Shown: positions 1 through 9,594, counted from the stretch's first letter. The stretch is DNA of 47,444 nucleotides from Streptococcus sanguinis SK355 (GCF_000212855.1 NZ_GL890993.1:1669311-1716754), one strand, 5' to 3'. Numbers and translations are program-made. The notes: generated from the sequence alone by a model not told the origin.

Positions 1-6
1 GGGTGG

Positions 7-36
7 TTATGATTTTTCTGTAAATCGTGGTATAAT
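7..36 (+). promoter_or_regulatory. Putative proBAC promoter, extended -10
   Basis: A perfect -10 hexamer TATAAT lies at 31-36 and is preceded by TGG, an extended -10. A weak -35-like TTATGA lies 18 bp upstream at 7-12. The proB start is about 30 bp downstream. The window begins here, so further upstream control is not visible. Confidence 0.65.
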
Positions 37-65
37 AAGACAATCTAGCAGTGAAGGAAAAGGAA

Positions 66-1175
66 ATGAAAGCAAAGCGAATCGTATTTAAGGTGGGGAC
101 TTCGTCATTAACCAACGCAGATGGTAGTCTGTCACGCGCCAAGGTAAAGGAAATCACTCGGCAGTTGGCTCTTTTGCATGAGGCGGGACATGAGTTGATA
201 TTGGTCTCATCAGGAGCTATTGCCGCAGGTTTTTCTTCTCTGGGCTTTAAAAAGCGACCGACAAAGGTGGCTGATAAACAAGCCTCAGCTGCGGTTGGAC
301 AGGGTTTGCTCTTGGAAGAATATACAACCAATCTTCTTTTGAAGCAAATCATTTCTGCTCAGATTCTTTTGACCCAGGATGATTTTGCAGATAAGCGTCG
401 GTACAAGAATGCCCATCAGGCCTTATCTGTCTTGCTCAATCGCGGAGCTATTCCCATCATCAATGAAAATGACACTGTGGCCATCGAGGAGCTCAAGGTC
501 GGGGATAATGATACACTGAGTGCGCAGGTGGCAGCTATGGTTCAGGCGGACCTCTTGGTACTCCTGACAGATGTAGATGGACTGTACACAGCTAATCCCT
601 CTACCAATCCAGATGCTCGACGTCTTGAAAAGATTGAGAAGATTAGCTCTGAGCTGATTGAGATGGCAGGGGGTGCAGGAACGAGCAATGGAACTGGTGG
701 TATGCTGACAAAGATTAAGGCAGCAACACTTGCGACCATGTCTGGTGTTCCGGTCTATATCTGCTCCTCACTCAAGACGGATGCTCTGCTGGAAGCGGCG
801 GAGGAAACCAAGGATGGCAGTCTCTTTTTGGCCCAGGAGAAAGGTCTAAAAACGCAGAAGCAATGGCTGGCTTTCTATGCTAAGAGTCAAGGGGAAATCT
901 ATGTAGACCAAGGAGCAGCCGACGCTCTCAGAAATAAGGGAAAAAGTTTGTTGGTGTCCGGTCTTGTATCTGTATCGGGAAGCTTTTCCTATCAAGATAC
1001 GGTGACAGTTTATGAAGAAAGCAGCGGATCTATTCTTGGTAAAGGGCGCGTGCGTTTTGGCAAGTCAGCTCTTAAAGATATGCTCAAGTCCAATAAACCT
1101 AAAGGAGTCGTCATTCATCGGGATGACTGGATTTCTCTGACACCGGAATTAAATGATTTATTTGCAGAATTTTAG
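66..1175 (+). CDS. proB: Glutamate 5-kinase
   Basis: Catalyses the ATP-dependent phosphorylation of glutamate to gamma-glutamyl phosphate, the first step of proline synthesis in the cytosol. The N-terminal amino-acid-kinase domain is plain: VFKVGTSSL near the start, the substrate motif INENDTVA, and [11 protein letters not shown]-terminal PUA domain follows from about residue 270. An in-frame GTG at 51 exists, but the purine-rich ribosome site AAGGAAAAGG (53-62) sits just before ATG 66. That ATG gives 369 residues, normal for the family, so I chose it. First gene of proB-proA-proC, with 21 nt to proA. The kinase is usually the proline-feedback step; that is family knowledge. Confidence 0.95.
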   Translation: MKAKRIVFKVGTSSLTNADGSLSRAKVKEITRQLALLHEAGHELILVSSGAIAAGFSSLGFKKRPTKVADKQASAAVGQGLLLEEYTTNLLLKQIISAQILLTQDDFADKRRYKNAHQALSVLLNRGAIPIINENDTVAIEELKVGDNDTLSAQVAAMVQADLLVLLTDVDGLYTANPSTNPDARRLEKIEKISSELIEMAGGAGTSNGTGGMLTKIKAATLATMSGVPVYICSSLKTDALLEAAEETKDGSLFLAQEKGLKTQKQWLAFYAKSQGEIYVDQGAADALRNKGKSLLVSGLVSVSGSFSYQDTVTVYEESSGSILGKGRVRFGKSALKDMLKSNKPKGVVIHRDDWISLTPELNDLFAEF

Positions 1176-1196
1176 AAGACAAGGAAAGGAGAAGCT

Positions 1197-2459
1197 ATGA
1201 CCTCAACACAAGCGATTTTTGAAAAGGTTCAGAAAGTCAAGAAGACGATCAATACGGCCACAACGGCTGAGAAAAACCATGCTTTGGAAGAAATGGCAAA
1301 GCAGCTCTGGCTTTCTCGTGCAGATATTTTAGCAGCCAATGAATTGGATATGACCACAGCTAAAGGTGAGATTTCAGATGTGATGCTGGACCGCCTCTAT
1401 CTGGATGAGGATCGCATTGCTGCCATGGCAGAGGGTATTCGCCAGCTGATTGATTTGGAGGATCCTGTAGGGCATGTCTTGGAAAGGACCGAGCTTGATA
1501 ACGGCCTTGTCATCAGTAAAAAGCGGGTGGCTATGGGCGTGATTGGGATTATCTACGAAAGCCGGCCTAACGTCACCTCTGACGCAGCAGCTCTGGCTCT
1601 AAAGAGCGGTAGCGCAGTCGTTCTCAGAAGTGGTAAGGATGCTTATCAGACAGCGCTAGCTATTGTCACAGCTCTGAAAAACGGCTTGGCTCAGACGGAG
1701 ATTTCGCCGGATTGTATCCAGTTGGTTTCTGATACCAGTCGGGCTTCCGCCCAGGCTATGATGAAGGCCAAGGGCTATCTGGATTTGCTCATCCCTCGTG
1801 GAGGTGCCGGGCTGATTCAGGCGGTCGTGGAAAATGCTACTGTGCCGGTTATTGAGACAGGTACTGGAATTGTCCATGTCTATGTAGATAAGGATGCTGA
1901 TCAAGACAAGGCATTGGCCATTATTGAGAATGCCAAGACCAGTCGCCCTTCTGTCTGCAATGCCATGGAGGTACTGCTGGTTCACGAAGCGATTGCAGCT
2001 GAATTTTTACCACGTTTGCAGAAGATACTGGTGACAGATCGTGATGCTGCGCAAGAAAAACCTGTTGAATTACGTTTGGATGAGAAAGCAGCTCAGTATA
2101 TCTCAGGAACACAAGCTAAATCGGAAGATTTTGACACCGAATTTTTGGACTATATCTTAGCGGTTAAGGTGGTGCCTTCGCTAGAAGAAGCGGTGGAGCA
2201 TATTGAGGCTCACAGCACCCATCACTCGGATGCCATTGTGACGGAGAACGATGCATCAGCAGCTTACTTCACAGAGCAGGTGGATAGCGCAGCAGTTTAT
2301 GTCAATGCCTCAACCCGCTTTACAGATGGCGGTCAATTTGGCCTCGGCTGCGAAATGGGGATTTCTACTCAAAAACTGCATGCTAGAGGTCCTATGGGGC
2401 TGAAAGAGTTGACCAGCTATAAGTATGTCATCCAAGGGACTGGTCAAGTGAGGAAATAA
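1197..2459 (+). CDS. proA: Gamma-glutamyl phosphate reductase
   Basis: NADPH-dependent reduction of gamma-glutamyl phosphate to glutamate semialdehyde, which cyclises to pyrroline-5-carboxylate. The 420-residue length and aldehyde-dehydrogenase-like fold are typical. The catalytic cysteine is C254 in [10 protein letters not shown]. Other family signatures are [13 protein letters not shown] and the C-terminal [16 protein letters not shown] segment (here [17 protein letters not shown]). An AAGGAAAGGAG ribosome site precedes the ATG. The TAA stop overlaps the proC ATG (TAATG), implying translational coupling. ProB and ProA are known to work together to protect the labile acyl phosphate. Confidence 0.97.
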   Translation: MTSTQAIFEKVQKVKKTINTATTAEKNHALEEMAKQLWLSRADILAANELDMTTAKGEISDVMLDRLYLDEDRIAAMAEGIRQLIDLEDPVGHVLERTELDNGLVISKKRVAMGVIGIIYESRPNVTSDAAALALKSGSAVVLRSGKDAYQTALAIVTALKNGLAQTEISPDCIQLVSDTSRASAQAMMKAKGYLDLLIPRGGAGLIQAVVENATVPVIETGTGIVHVYVDKDADQDKALAIIENAKTSRPSVCNAMEVLLVHEAIAAEFLPRLQKILVTDRDAAQEKPVELRLDEKAAQYISGTQAKSEDFDTEFLDYILAVKVVPSLEEAVEHIEAHSTHHSDAIVTENDASAAYFTEQVDSAAVYVNASTRFTDGGQFGLGCEMGISTQKLHARGPMGLKELTSYKYVIQGTGQVRK

Positions 2460-3262
2460 TGATGAAAATTGGATTTATCGGCCTGGGAAATATGGGCGGC
2501 AGTCTCGCTCGTCTAGTTGCCCAAGATGAAAGATTTAGAAGCGAATTACTCCTGGCTAATCGCAGTCGTGACAAGGCTGAAAAGATTGCTGCAGAACTTG
2601 GTGGGCAGCCGGTCAGTAATGAAGAGGTTTTTACTCAGGCAGAAGTGATTTTTCTAGGTATCAAACCAGCTCAATTTGCTGACTTGCTGGCTGAGTATCA
2701 GGAAATTCTAGACAAACGGGAGTCTATTTTGTTGGTTTCAATGGCTGCTGGTCTAACCTTAGAGCTATTAGAAAAAATGACATCTAGTCACCATCGTTGG
2801 ATTAGGATCATGCCTAATACTCCAGTAGTCGTAGGTGAGGGCGTTATTAGCTTTGCCTTATCCCAGCAGGCGAATCAAGTGGATGAAGACTTGTTGTGGG
2901 AACTTCTGTCTTCGGCTGGCCTTTTAGTCAAACTAGAGGAAAAGCAGTTGGATGCGGCGACAGCTCTTGCTGGCTGTGGACCAGCTTTCGTCTATCTCTT
3001 TATAGAGGCTTTAGCGGACGCTGGTGTCCGAGCAGGACTCAGTCGTGACATATCGCTTGAACTGGCCAATCAAACTCTCTTAGGCGCTGCCAAGCTAAGT
3101 CAGGTCAGTGGGCAACATCCTGCCCAACTCAAAGACCAGGTCTGCAGTCCGGCCGGTTCGACCATCGCCGGGGTAGCCAGTCTGGAAGAAAATGCCTTTC
3201 GAGGAACAGTCATGGATGCCGTTCAAGCTGCCTACAAGAGGACGCAAGAGTTGGGGAAATAA
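2459..3262 (+). CDS. proC: Pyrroline-5-carboxylate reductase
   Basis: Final step of proline synthesis: NAD(P)H reduction of pyrroline-5-carboxylate to proline. The N-terminal Rossmann motif is GFIGLGNMGGSLA. The C-terminal dimerisation and active-site region contains ALAGCGPAFVYLFIEALADAG and LKDQVCSPAGSTI, both diagnostic of ProC. The length of 267 residues is usual. Two adjacent ATG codons (2459 and 2462) are possible; the first overlaps the proA stop by one base. A factor-independent terminator follows, so proBAC forms a closed three-gene operon. Confidence 0.96.
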   Translation: MMKIGFIGLGNMGGSLARLVAQDERFRSELLLANRSRDKAEKIAAELGGQPVSNEEVFTQAEVIFLGIKPAQFADLLAEYQEILDKRESILLVSMAAGLTLELLEKMTSSHHRWIRIMPNTPVVVGEGVISFALSQQANQVDEDLLWELLSSAGLLVKLEEKQLDAATALAGCGPAFVYLFIEALADAGVRAGLSRDISLELANQTLLGAAKLSQVSGQHPAQLKDQVCSPAGSTIAGVASLEENAFRGTVMDAVQAAYKRTQELGK

Positions 3263-3265
3263 AGA

Positions 3266-3294
3266 AATCTACCAGTTTTAAGCTGGTAGATTTT
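3266..3294 (+). terminator. Terminator of proBAC
   Basis: Ten-base stem AATCTACCAG / CTGGTAGATT around a 7-nt loop, with the T-rich tail reading TTTTG right after the arm. It lies directly after the proC stop. Confidence 0.85.
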
Positions 3295-3327
3295 GTATAG
3301 ATTGGTAGTCAAATCAGAGGGGAAACT

Positions 3328-4287
3328 ATGTTCTTTCAACAATTTACAGATGAAAATTTTATCTTGAATATTTTTCATAAATGGTATGGTCATGATTGTC
3401 AGATTTCTCAGCTCTCAAAAGGTAGTGAAAATCTAAATTATTTGATTGATGGCCAGTTGGTGGTTCGTGTGCTTTATTTAGCCGAAAGTTCGCCAATTTT
3501 TTCGCAAGCCTTTCCGTATCTAGAAAGAGAAGTGTATTTTGTCAATACTTTATACGAGAACAAGTTAAATCCGCTTCGGTATCTGTCTTTTCCAGATGGG
3601 AAGTTCATTCATCGGCTGGATGTGAAGGATGGGAGTCTCTTTTTTCTGAAATATCCTTATTTAAGAGGTGACCGAATGACATTCTCTTCCTCTAATCTGT
3701 CAGAACTTACTCGAAAATTAGCAAATATACATGATTTTTCTCAGAGATATTTGATGACATTTGAAAGAGTCCCCTTTTATGACGACCTGGTTTCTTCTTT
3801 ACATTTCAGAGCTTTTTCTTACAATCCTCAGCTTGAAAGAATCATTCCAGGCTATCAGGCATTGTGGAAAATATTTCAAGAGAACACAGAAACTTTGAAG
3901 TCAATGAAGTGTGAGAAGAGGAATATTTTTATTCATAACGACTTACATGATGAAAATCTACTCCTTTGTCCAAAGGAAGTAGCCATGTTGGATTTTGGAG
4001 ATTGCAGATATTCATTACCAGAAGAGGATATTGGAACCTTGTTTTGGGGAATCCTGCAGAAAGTTGAACAGTCAAAATATGAAGAAATGCTAGATTATTT
4101 TTTTAAATATTATTCCAGACCAATCGATAAAACTGTTTGTTTTCGTTATGCCTTGCAGAGATTTTTAGATATTCATTTGTATTATCTGAATGAAAATCTA
4201 AAAGAACCTGGCTTAATCAAGTATCAAAAAGAAAAATTCAACAAAGAAGAAGCAATGATTAATTTTCTCAAATCGAAAATTACTTAA
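3328..4287 (+). CDS. APH-fold phosphotransferase (aminoglycoside/choline kinase-like)
   Basis: A 319-residue cytosolic protein with the catalytic features of the APH/choline-kinase superfamily. It has a Brenner motif HxDxxxxN at H203-D205-N210 (HNDLHDEN) and the metal-binding DFGD at 222-225. The N-terminal part, with GSENLNYLI and VVRVL, resembles the nucleotide-binding lobe. The substrate cannot be read from sequence; small alcohols, amino acids, sugars or antibiotics are all possible. It is visibly more AT-rich than proBAC and hemW on either side, hinting at different ancestry. An AGAGGGGAAAC ribosome site precedes the ATG. No clear terminator separates it from hemW. Confidence 0.75.
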   Translation: MFFQQFTDENFILNIFHKWYGHDCQISQLSKGSENLNYLIDGQLVVRVLYLAESSPIFSQAFPYLEREVYFVNTLYENKLNPLRYLSFPDGKFIHRLDVKDGSLFFLKYPYLRGDRMTFSSSNLSELTRKLANIHDFSQRYLMTFERVPFYDDLVSSLHFRAFSYNPQLERIIPGYQALWKIFQENTETLKSMKCEKRNIFIHNDLHDENLLLCPKEVAMLDFGDCRYSLPEEDIGTLFWGILQKVEQSKYEEMLDYFFKYYSRPIDKTVCFRYALQRFLDIHLYYLNENLKEPGLIKYQKEKFNKEEAMINFLKSKIT

Positions 4288-4391
4288 TAATACTTGCTTA
4301 ATAAAAGTTTTTAAAGCTTGAAGCAAGGATTTGACGATTATGATTTTAACCTTATTAATCCAACATTTATCCCGCTTGTCTTTGTGATTTA

Positions 4392-4406
4392 TGTTATAAT
4401 CTTACT
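4392..4406 (+). promoter_or_regulatory. Extended -10 promoter giving a leaderless hemW transcript
   Basis: TGTTATAAT occupies 4392-4400 and the hemW ATG begins at 4407, only 6 nt after the hexamer. That is where RNA polymerase would be expected to start, so the predicted +1 is the A of the start codon. No good -35 is visible. Confidence 0.55.
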
Positions 4407-5537
4407 ATGCAAACCAAACCGACTTCTGCTTATGTGCACATTCCTTTTTGTACTCAGATTTGTTATTACTGCGATTTTTCCAAGGTTTTTATCAAAAATC
4501 AGCCAGTAGATAGTTATCTGGAGCATTTGATTAAGGAGTATCATTCTTACGATATCAAAAAGCTCCGTACCCTCTATATCGGTGGCGGAACTCCGACAGC
4601 TTTATCGGCACCTCAGTTGGCCTTTTTACTGGAAAAACTGACAGACAAACTGGACTTGTCTTATCTAGAAGAGCTGACCATTGAAGCCAATCCTGGAGAT
4701 TTGGATGAGGAGAAGATTGCTGTACTTAAAGACTCGCCGGTCAATCGGGTTTCGTTGGGCGTACAGACTTTCAATGATCGCATGCTCAAGCAGATTGGTC
4801 GCAGTCACTCAGAAAAGGACATCTATGAGAATATTGCCAATCTCAAAAAAGCGGGTTTTGATAATATCTCGATTGACCTGATTTATGCCCTGCCCAAGCA
4901 GACTATGGAAGATGTGAAAATCAATGTGGCCAAGGCCATTTCCCTGGACATTCCCCACATGAGTTTGTACAGCTTGATTTTGGAAAACCATACGGTCTTC
5001 ATGAATCGGATGCGGCGAGGGAAACTGCCTCTGCCTAAAGAAGATTTGGAAGCGGAGATGTTTGACTACATTATAGCTGAGCTCGAAAAAGCAGGCTTTG
5101 AGCATTATGAGATTTCCAACTTTTCCAAGCCAGGATTTGAGAGTCGCCACAATCTCATGTACTGGGACAATGCGGAGTATTATGGTATTGGAGCGGGAGC
5201 GTCTGGCTATGTCTATGGTGTTCGCTATAAAAACCACGGACCGATTCGCCATTATCTGCAGGCGGTGGAAGCGGGCCATGCCCGTGTGCAGGAAGAAGTG
5301 CTGACGCTGAAAGAAAAGATGGAAGAAGAGATGTTTCTAGGACTGCGCAAGAAGTCAGGTGTTTCTAAAAAGCGCTTCGAGGAAAAATTCGGTGTCTCCT
5401 TTGAAGACCAGTACGGAGCTGTTGTGTCTGAGCTGACTGAGCAGGGCTTGCTAGTGCCAGACAGAGATATCGTGCGCATGACCAAACAAGGCCTCTTTTT
5501 GGGCGATACGGTTGCTGAGAAATTTATATTGGAGTAA
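4407..5537 (+). CDS. hemW: HemW-type radical SAM protein (heme chaperone, formerly annotated coproporphyrinogen oxidase-like)
   Basis: A 376-residue radical SAM protein. The cluster motif CxxxCxxC is C15, C19 and C22 in CTQICYYCDF. The residue after the last Cys is Asp-Phe, as in HemW, whereas true HemN coproporphyrinogen dehydrogenases have an extra Cys. The motif YIGGGTPT and the C-terminal HemN-like domain are present. HemW homologues bind heme and are linked to delivery of heme to membrane proteins; streptococci generally do not make heme. There is no Shine-Dalgarno before the ATG; other family members start at about the same distance from the cysteine motif, so this start is credible. 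Only 3 nt separate it from the thioesterase gene. Confidence 0.9.
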   Translation: MQTKPTSAYVHIPFCTQICYYCDFSKVFIKNQPVDSYLEHLIKEYHSYDIKKLRTLYIGGGTPTALSAPQLAFLLEKLTDKLDLSYLEELTIEANPGDLDEEKIAVLKDSPVNRVSLGVQTFNDRMLKQIGRSHSEKDIYENIANLKKAGFDNISIDLIYALPKQTMEDVKINVAKAISLDIPHMSLYSLILENHTVFMNRMRRGKLPLPKEDLEAEMFDYIIAELEKAGFEHYEISNFSKPGFESRHNLMYWDNAEYYGIGAGASGYVYGVRYKNHGPIRHYLQAVEAGHARVQEEVLTLKEKMEEEMFLGLRKKSGVSKKRFEEKFGVSFEDQYGAVVSELTEQGLLVPDRDIVRMTKQGLFLGDTVAEKFILE

Positions 5538-5540
5538 ATC

Positions 5541-6290
5541 ATGGGTTTAACTTATCAAATGAAAATGAAAATTCCTTTTGATATGGCAGATATGAATGGC
5601 TATATCAAGCTGCCGGATGTTATCCTGCTGTCCTTGCAGGTATCGGGGATGCAGTCGATTGAGCTTGGCGTCAGTGACAAGGATATGCTGGAGCAGTATA
5701 ATCTAGTCTGGATTATCACGGACTATGATATTGATGTGACACGACTGCCACGATTTGCAGAGGAAATTACCATTGAAACAGAAGCTTTGACCTACAATAG
5801 GCTTTTTTGCTACCGTCGCTTCACGATTTTTGATGAGGCGGGTGAAGCCATTATTCAGATGATGGCAACCTTTGTCCTTATGGATCGAGATAGCCGCAAG
5901 GTTCGTGCTGTTGATCCGGAGATTGTAGCGCCATATCAATCTGAGTTTTCCAAGAAATTACTGCGCGGTCCTAAGTATCCAGACTTGGAAAATCCTGTCA
6001 GCAAGGACTACCATGTACGCTTTTACGACTTGGATATGAACGGCCATGTCAACAATAGCAAGTATCTGGACTGGATCTTTGAGGTCATGGGCGCAGACTT
6101 CCTCACCAAGCACATTCCCAAGAAAGTCCATCTTAAGTATGTCAAGGAAGTCCGTCCGGGCGGCATGATTGCTTCTAGCTATGACCTAGAAGGTCTGCAG
6201 AGCAATCACCAGATTTCCAGTGACGGCGAAGTGAATGCTCAGGCTTTGGTGACCTGGCAAGAGTTTAAACAAGAGAATAAGGAAGAGTAG
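5541..6290 (+). CDS. Acyl-ACP thioesterase
   Basis: A 249-residue double hot-dog protein of the bacterial acyl-ACP thioesterase family (PF01643-like), which releases fatty acids from acyl carrier protein. Supporting motifs are the N-terminal [13 protein letters not shown] and the C-terminal hot-dog segment [20 protein letters not shown], where the D-x-N-x-H-x-N pattern corresponds to the catalytic region of plant FatA/FatB. It follows hemW by 3 nt and precedes the NagD-like gene by 2 nt, so the three are probably co-transcribed. A GGAG ribosome site lies within the end of hemW. Confidence 0.88.
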   Translation: MGLTYQMKMKIPFDMADMNGYIKLPDVILLSLQVSGMQSIELGVSDKDMLEQYNLVWIITDYDIDVTRLPRFAEEITIETEALTYNRLFCYRRFTIFDEAGEAIIQMMATFVLMDRDSRKVRAVDPEIVAPYQSEFSKKLLRGPKYPDLENPVSKDYHVRFYDLDMNGHVNNSKYLDWIFEVMGADFLTKHIPKKVHLKYVKEVRPGGMIASSYDLEGLQSNHQISSDGEVNAQALVTWQEFKQENKEE

Positions 6291-6292
6291 AA

Positions 6293-7063
6293 ATGACTTA
6301 TAAAGGATATTTGATTGATTTAGACGGGACGATTTATAAGGGCAAGAGTCGGATTCCGGCTGGTGAAGCCTTTGTGCATGAGCTACAGAAGCGCAAGATT
6401 CCCTATCTTTTCGTGACCAATAACACTACTCGCACGCCAGAAGCAGTGCAGACCATGCTGGCTGAAAGTTTCAATATTGAGACGCCACTTGAGACTATTT
6501 ACACAGCTACTTTAGCTACCATTGACTATATGGAGGAGAAAAAACTGGGCAAGAAAGTCTACGTCATCGGTGATGTCGGACTTAAACATGCCATAGAGGA
6601 AGCTGGATATATAGAGGATACAGAAAATCCTGACTATGTAGTAGTGGGTCTGGACTGGGAAGTGGACTATGAGAAGCTGACAATAGCGACTCTGGCTATT
6701 CAAAAAGGTGCTCACTTTATCGGGACCAATCCTGATCTCAATATTCCGACGGAGTGCGGTCTGCAGCCGGGAGCAGGTGCTATCAATGCCCTCTTGGAAG
6801 CGGCCACTCGAGTTGAGCCAACCTTTATCGGTAAGCCAAATGCCATTATCATGGAAAAAGCCATAGAGAATTTAGGACTGACGCGTGAAGAAGTGGTCAT
6901 GGTGGGTGATAACTATTTGACAGATATTCGAGCAGGAATCGATAATGGCATTCCGACCCTCTTGGTTACGACAGGCTTTACCCTGCCAGAAGAGGTGCCC
7001 AATCTGCCGATTCAACCGACGCATGTCTTGTCCAGTCTAGCGGAGTGGGACTTCGATGCGTGA
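6293..7063 (+). CDS. NagD-type HAD-IIA phosphatase
   Basis: A 256-residue cytosolic HAD-superfamily phosphatase of subclass IIA. Motif I is DLDGTIYKG, where the first Asp is the nucleophile. Motif II is [10 protein letters not shown]. The C-terminal [11 protein letters not shown] plus [14 protein letters not shown] are motifs III and IV. Substrates of this group are phosphomonoesters such as nucleotides or sugar phosphates; the physiological one cannot be told from sequence. Its 3' end overlaps the next gene by 8 nt, a sign of coupled translation. Confidence 0.9.
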   Translation: MTYKGYLIDLDGTIYKGKSRIPAGEAFVHELQKRKIPYLFVTNNTTRTPEAVQTMLAESFNIETPLETIYTATLATIDYMEEKKLGKKVYVIGDVGLKHAIEEAGYIEDTENPDYVVVGLDWEVDYEKLTIATLAIQKGAHFIGTNPDLNIPTECGLQPGAGAINALLEAATRVEPTFIGKPNAIIMEKAIENLGLTREEVVMVGDNYLTDIRAGIDNGIPTLLVTTGFTLPEEVPNLPIQPTHVLSSLAEWDFDA

Positions 7064-7685
7064 TAAGTTGAGATTTTTAGCCAGCGTCTTGGGCTTGCTG
7101 GCAGTAGCCATCCTGCTAACTATTTATCTGGCTTGGCTCTTATACCCGATGGAGATTTCTTATTTCAACTTGCCGGATAAGGTTTATTTGAAAGCTGAGA
7201 CCATTCAGTATAATTTTAATATTTTGATGAATTACCTGACAAATCCTTTTAGTCAGAAGCTGGCGATGCCTGATTTTCGCTCGTCAGCAGCTGGCCTGCA
7301 TCATTTTCAAGTGGTTAAGTATCTTTTTCACTTGGCGCAAGCTATTTTTCTAGTTACTCTGCCTGCTTTGATTTTCTTTATCAAAAAAGTGGTCAAAAAG
7401 GGATTTTTAGGTCTCTACAGACGGGCTTTTCTAGTGATTACTCTTTTGCCGCTTGTCTTTGCTGGACTGGCCTTTCTGATTGGCTTTAACAGTTTTTTCA
7501 CACTCTTTCATCAAGTTCTCTTTGCCGGAGACAATACCTGGATGTTTGACCCAGCCAAGGATCCAGCCATTTGGATTCTGCCAGAAGAATTTTTCATGCA
7601 CGCCTTTATTCTTTTTACTTTGCTTTATGAGGGAATCTTTTTGACCTTATATTTTCTGAGCAGAAAGGGTAAAGAGCAAACTTAA
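7056..7685 (+). CDS. DUF1461 / TIGR01906 family integral membrane protein
   Basis: A 209-residue membrane protein with a hydrophobic helix at about residues 8-30 and further helices near 92-110, 123-147 and 177-200. Between the first two helices is a polar outer segment (about 31-90). This layout and motifs such as YFNLPDKVY match the DUF1461 family usually found beside nagD in streptococci. The biochemical role is unknown. It overlaps the phosphatase by 8 nt and a 13-nt gap leads to the CPBP protease. Confidence 0.8.
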   Translation: MRDKLRFLASVLGLLAVAILLTIYLAWLLYPMEISYFNLPDKVYLKAETIQYNFNILMNYLTNPFSQKLAMPDFRSSAAGLHHFQVVKYLFHLAQAIFLVTLPALIFFIKKVVKKGFLGLYRRAFLVITLLPLVFAGLAFLIGFNSFFTLFHQVLFAGDNTWMFDPAKDPAIWILPEEFFMHAFILFTLLYEGIFLTLYFLSRKGKEQT

Positions 7686-7698
7686 TATAGGAGATTTT

Positions 7699-8682
7699 AT
7701 GTATTATATACCCGAACCTTTAAATCCTAAAAAAGATCTAGGACGATTTTCAGCGACCTGCTTTACTTATTTATGGGTTATGCTTGGTTCTGTTTTCATT
7801 TATGCATTTGTGGCTTTTTTCGTTATCATGTCTGGTCAAGGTATGGATATCCAAAAGACCCAGGAAGTTCTCACTAAATTTATTGAAAAAGATGGTGGAG
7901 CATATATTTTAGCTTCCTGTCTTGGTGTTCTTACTTTCACGGTTTCTCGGGGTAAGCAGCTTTTTAAGTATGACCTTCGTCGTAAAGGACGGAAGATGAC
8001 TCCTAAAGTTTTCTTTTACATGATTTGCTTCCTTTTATTTGCCCAATTATTCACAGCTGTTGTTAATCAGCTCATGGAGGCTATCATTCAGCTCTTCAAT
8101 CTGAATCTTTCTGGTATGGAATCAGGCAGCGGTGGTTCTGAGACACTGACTATGCTGATTTATTCATCTTTGATGGCTCCAGTTACAGAGGAAATTATTT
8201 TCAGAGGTGCTGGTTTGCGAGCGTTAGAGAAGCATGGAAAGATTTTTGCCATTCTTATGACTTCGATTTTATTTGGCCTTTTTCACGAAAATCTATATCA
8301 GCTTTATTTTGCTAGTTTTATCGGTTTGGGGCTTGGCTATATCGCTTTTGAGTATTCGATTATCTGGTCTATCGTGTTTCATGCTATCAATAACTTTGTC
8401 ATAGCAGAAGGTTTAGCTTTTCTTTCAAAAAGAGCTCCGGAGCCTGTTGTTAACATCTTTTTTTACAGCCTATTAATTGCTGGCAGCACAGTATTTCTTT
8501 TGCTCTTAATCTTGAAATGGCCAAAATTTAAGGAATACATTGATGCCAATCGTTCGCTCCCAGGGACCTACCGCCAGGCTTTTAAATCTGTCTGGTTCTG
8601 GGTTTTGGTTGTGTTTACTTTTCTTGGAACTTTTCTGCCTGTTATGGCAGCCTATATTGTATCCTTGATTAATAATAGCTAA
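7699..8682 (+). CDS. CPBP-family intramembrane metalloprotease
   Basis: A 327-residue polytopic protein of the CAAX-protease/bacteriocin-processing (Abi, CPBP) family. The three signature motifs are in order in the C-terminal half: EEIIFRG (catalytic Glu pair and Arg), FGLFHENL (His) and HAINNFV (His/Asn). Hydrophobic helices surround them. Streptococcal members are often linked to bacteriocin immunity or envelope proteolysis, but no bacteriocin gene is adjacent, so the role here is open. An ATAGGAG ribosome site lies before ATG 7699. A terminator follows. Confidence 0.87.
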   Translation: MYYIPEPLNPKKDLGRFSATCFTYLWVMLGSVFIYAFVAFFVIMSGQGMDIQKTQEVLTKFIEKDGGAYILASCLGVLTFTVSRGKQLFKYDLRRKGRKMTPKVFFYMICFLLFAQLFTAVVNQLMEAIIQLFNLNLSGMESGSGGSETLTMLIYSSLMAPVTEEIIFRGAGLRALEKHGKIFAILMTSILFGLFHENLYQLYFASFIGLGLGYIAFEYSIIWSIVFHAINNFVIAEGLAFLSKRAPEPVVNIFFYSLLIAGSTVFLLLLILKWPKFKEYIDANRSLPGTYRQAFKSVWFWVLVVFTFLGTFLPVMAAYIVSLINNS

Positions 8683-8716
8683 TTGCCTTTTATTTGGCAG
8701 CTATGCAATGATATGA

Positions 8717-8745
8717 AAGGGTTGGACATCGTCCAGCTCTTTTTT
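8717..8745 (+). terminator. Terminator after the hemW-CPBP gene group
   Basis: Stem GGGTTGGAC (8719-8727) pairs with GTCCAGCTC (8731-8739), including two G-U pairs, across an ATC loop. Six T residues follow. Confidence 0.8.
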
Positions 8746-8780
8746 GTTCGGTAAAAAGATAGAATTTGAAAGTTTTTGAC

Positions 8781-8837
8781 AGAAAACGCTTGACATTGAA
8801 AAATAAAGAGGTATAATAATATTCGTAAACGATTCCA
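8781..8837 (+). promoter_or_regulatory. fruRKA promoter with two cre-like CcpA boxes
   Basis: The -35 TTGACA (8790-8795) and -10 TATAAT (8812-8817) are separated by 16 bp. A cre-like palindrome AGAAAACGCTTGAC (8781-8794) covers the -35. A second, CGTAAACGATTCCA (8824-8837), lies at about the transcript start and matches 12 of 14 positions of the cre consensus. Either could also serve FruR. CcpA repression of fructose uptake is usual in streptococci; its application here is inference. Confidence 0.65.
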
Positions 8838-8850
8838 AAGGAGGTGCTTT

Positions 8851-9594
8851 ATGCTGAAGTCGGAAAGAAAGCAGGTTATTCTAGAGACCGTCATAAGAGA
8901 AAAATTTGTTTCTTTAGACTATCTAGTACATGCTTTAAACACTTCAGAGTCAACTATCAGAAGAGATTTGGATGAACTGGAGAGCGAGCATAAACTGCGA
9001 CGAGTTCATGGTGGAGCCGAAAGCTTTCATTTTCTGCAGGAAGAAGAGAGCAATCAGGAAAAATCTATCAAAAGCATTCAAGAAAAGACAGCTATTGCCA
9101 AGAAGGCAGCAAGCTTGATTCAAGAGCATGATGTGATTTTTATTGATGCGGGGACAACCAATGAGCTCTTAGTCAATGAGCTGCATGATCCAAGAGTGAC
9201 AGTCGTCACCAACTCCATTCACCATGCAACCAAGTTGGTAGAGCGCAACATCCCGACAGTCATCATTGGCGGAAAGGTCAAGCGCTCAACGGATGCCAGC
9301 ATTGGAGGTGTTGCCCTAAATCAAATCGGTCAGTTGAATTTCGATAAGGCCTTTATTGGAATGAATGGCATTGATGATGGTTTCTTTACCACTCCAGATA
9401 TGGAGGAAGGAGCTGTCAAAAGAGCGATTTTAGAGAACGCTAAGAAGACTTATGTCTTGGCTGATCTTTCTAAACTAGGACAGACGTCCTTTGTCAAGGT
9501 CGCTCCTCTTGCCAAAGCAAGCATTATTACTAATCAAAATGAATCTGAAGTGATTCAAGCGCTCAAAGAAAAAACGGAGGTGATTGAAGTATGA
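8851..9594 (+). CDS. fruR: DeoR-family transcriptional regulator of the fructose operon
   Basis: A 247-residue DeoR/GlpR-type repressor. The N-terminal winged helix contains the family signature from about residue 23 to 57 (SESTIRRDLDELE, RRVHGGAE). The C-terminal DeoRC sugar-phosphate sensor includes IFIDAGTTNELLV and GMNGID. It is the first gene of fruR-fruK-fruA and overlaps fruK by 4 nt (ATGA), so it is probably autoregulated with the operon. The expected inducer is fructose 1-phosphate, from knowledge of the family. A strong AAAGGAGGTGC ribosome site precedes the ATG. Confidence 0.93.
   Translation: MLKSERKQVILETVIREKFVSLDYLVHALNTSESTIRRDLDELESEHKLRRVHGGAESFHFLQEEESNQEKSIKSIQEKTAIAKKAASLIQEHDVIFIDAGTTNELLVNELHDPRVTVVTNSIHHATKLVERNIPTVIIGGKVKRSTDASIGGVALNQIGQLNFDKAFIGMNGIDDGFFTTPDMEEGAVKRAILENAKKTYVLADLSKLGQTSFVKVAPLAKASIITNQNESEVIQALKEKTEVIEV

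Noticed and set aside
4293..4327. CTTGCTT / AAGCAAG inverted repeat after the APH-fold kinase, considered as a terminator
   Set aside because: The loop is about 21 nt and no T run follows the right arm, so it is unlikely to terminate.
4809..5279. A 156-codon minus-strand frame opposite hemW
   Set aside because: Antisense shadow of a well-supported radical SAM gene, with no ribosome site and no recognisable motif.
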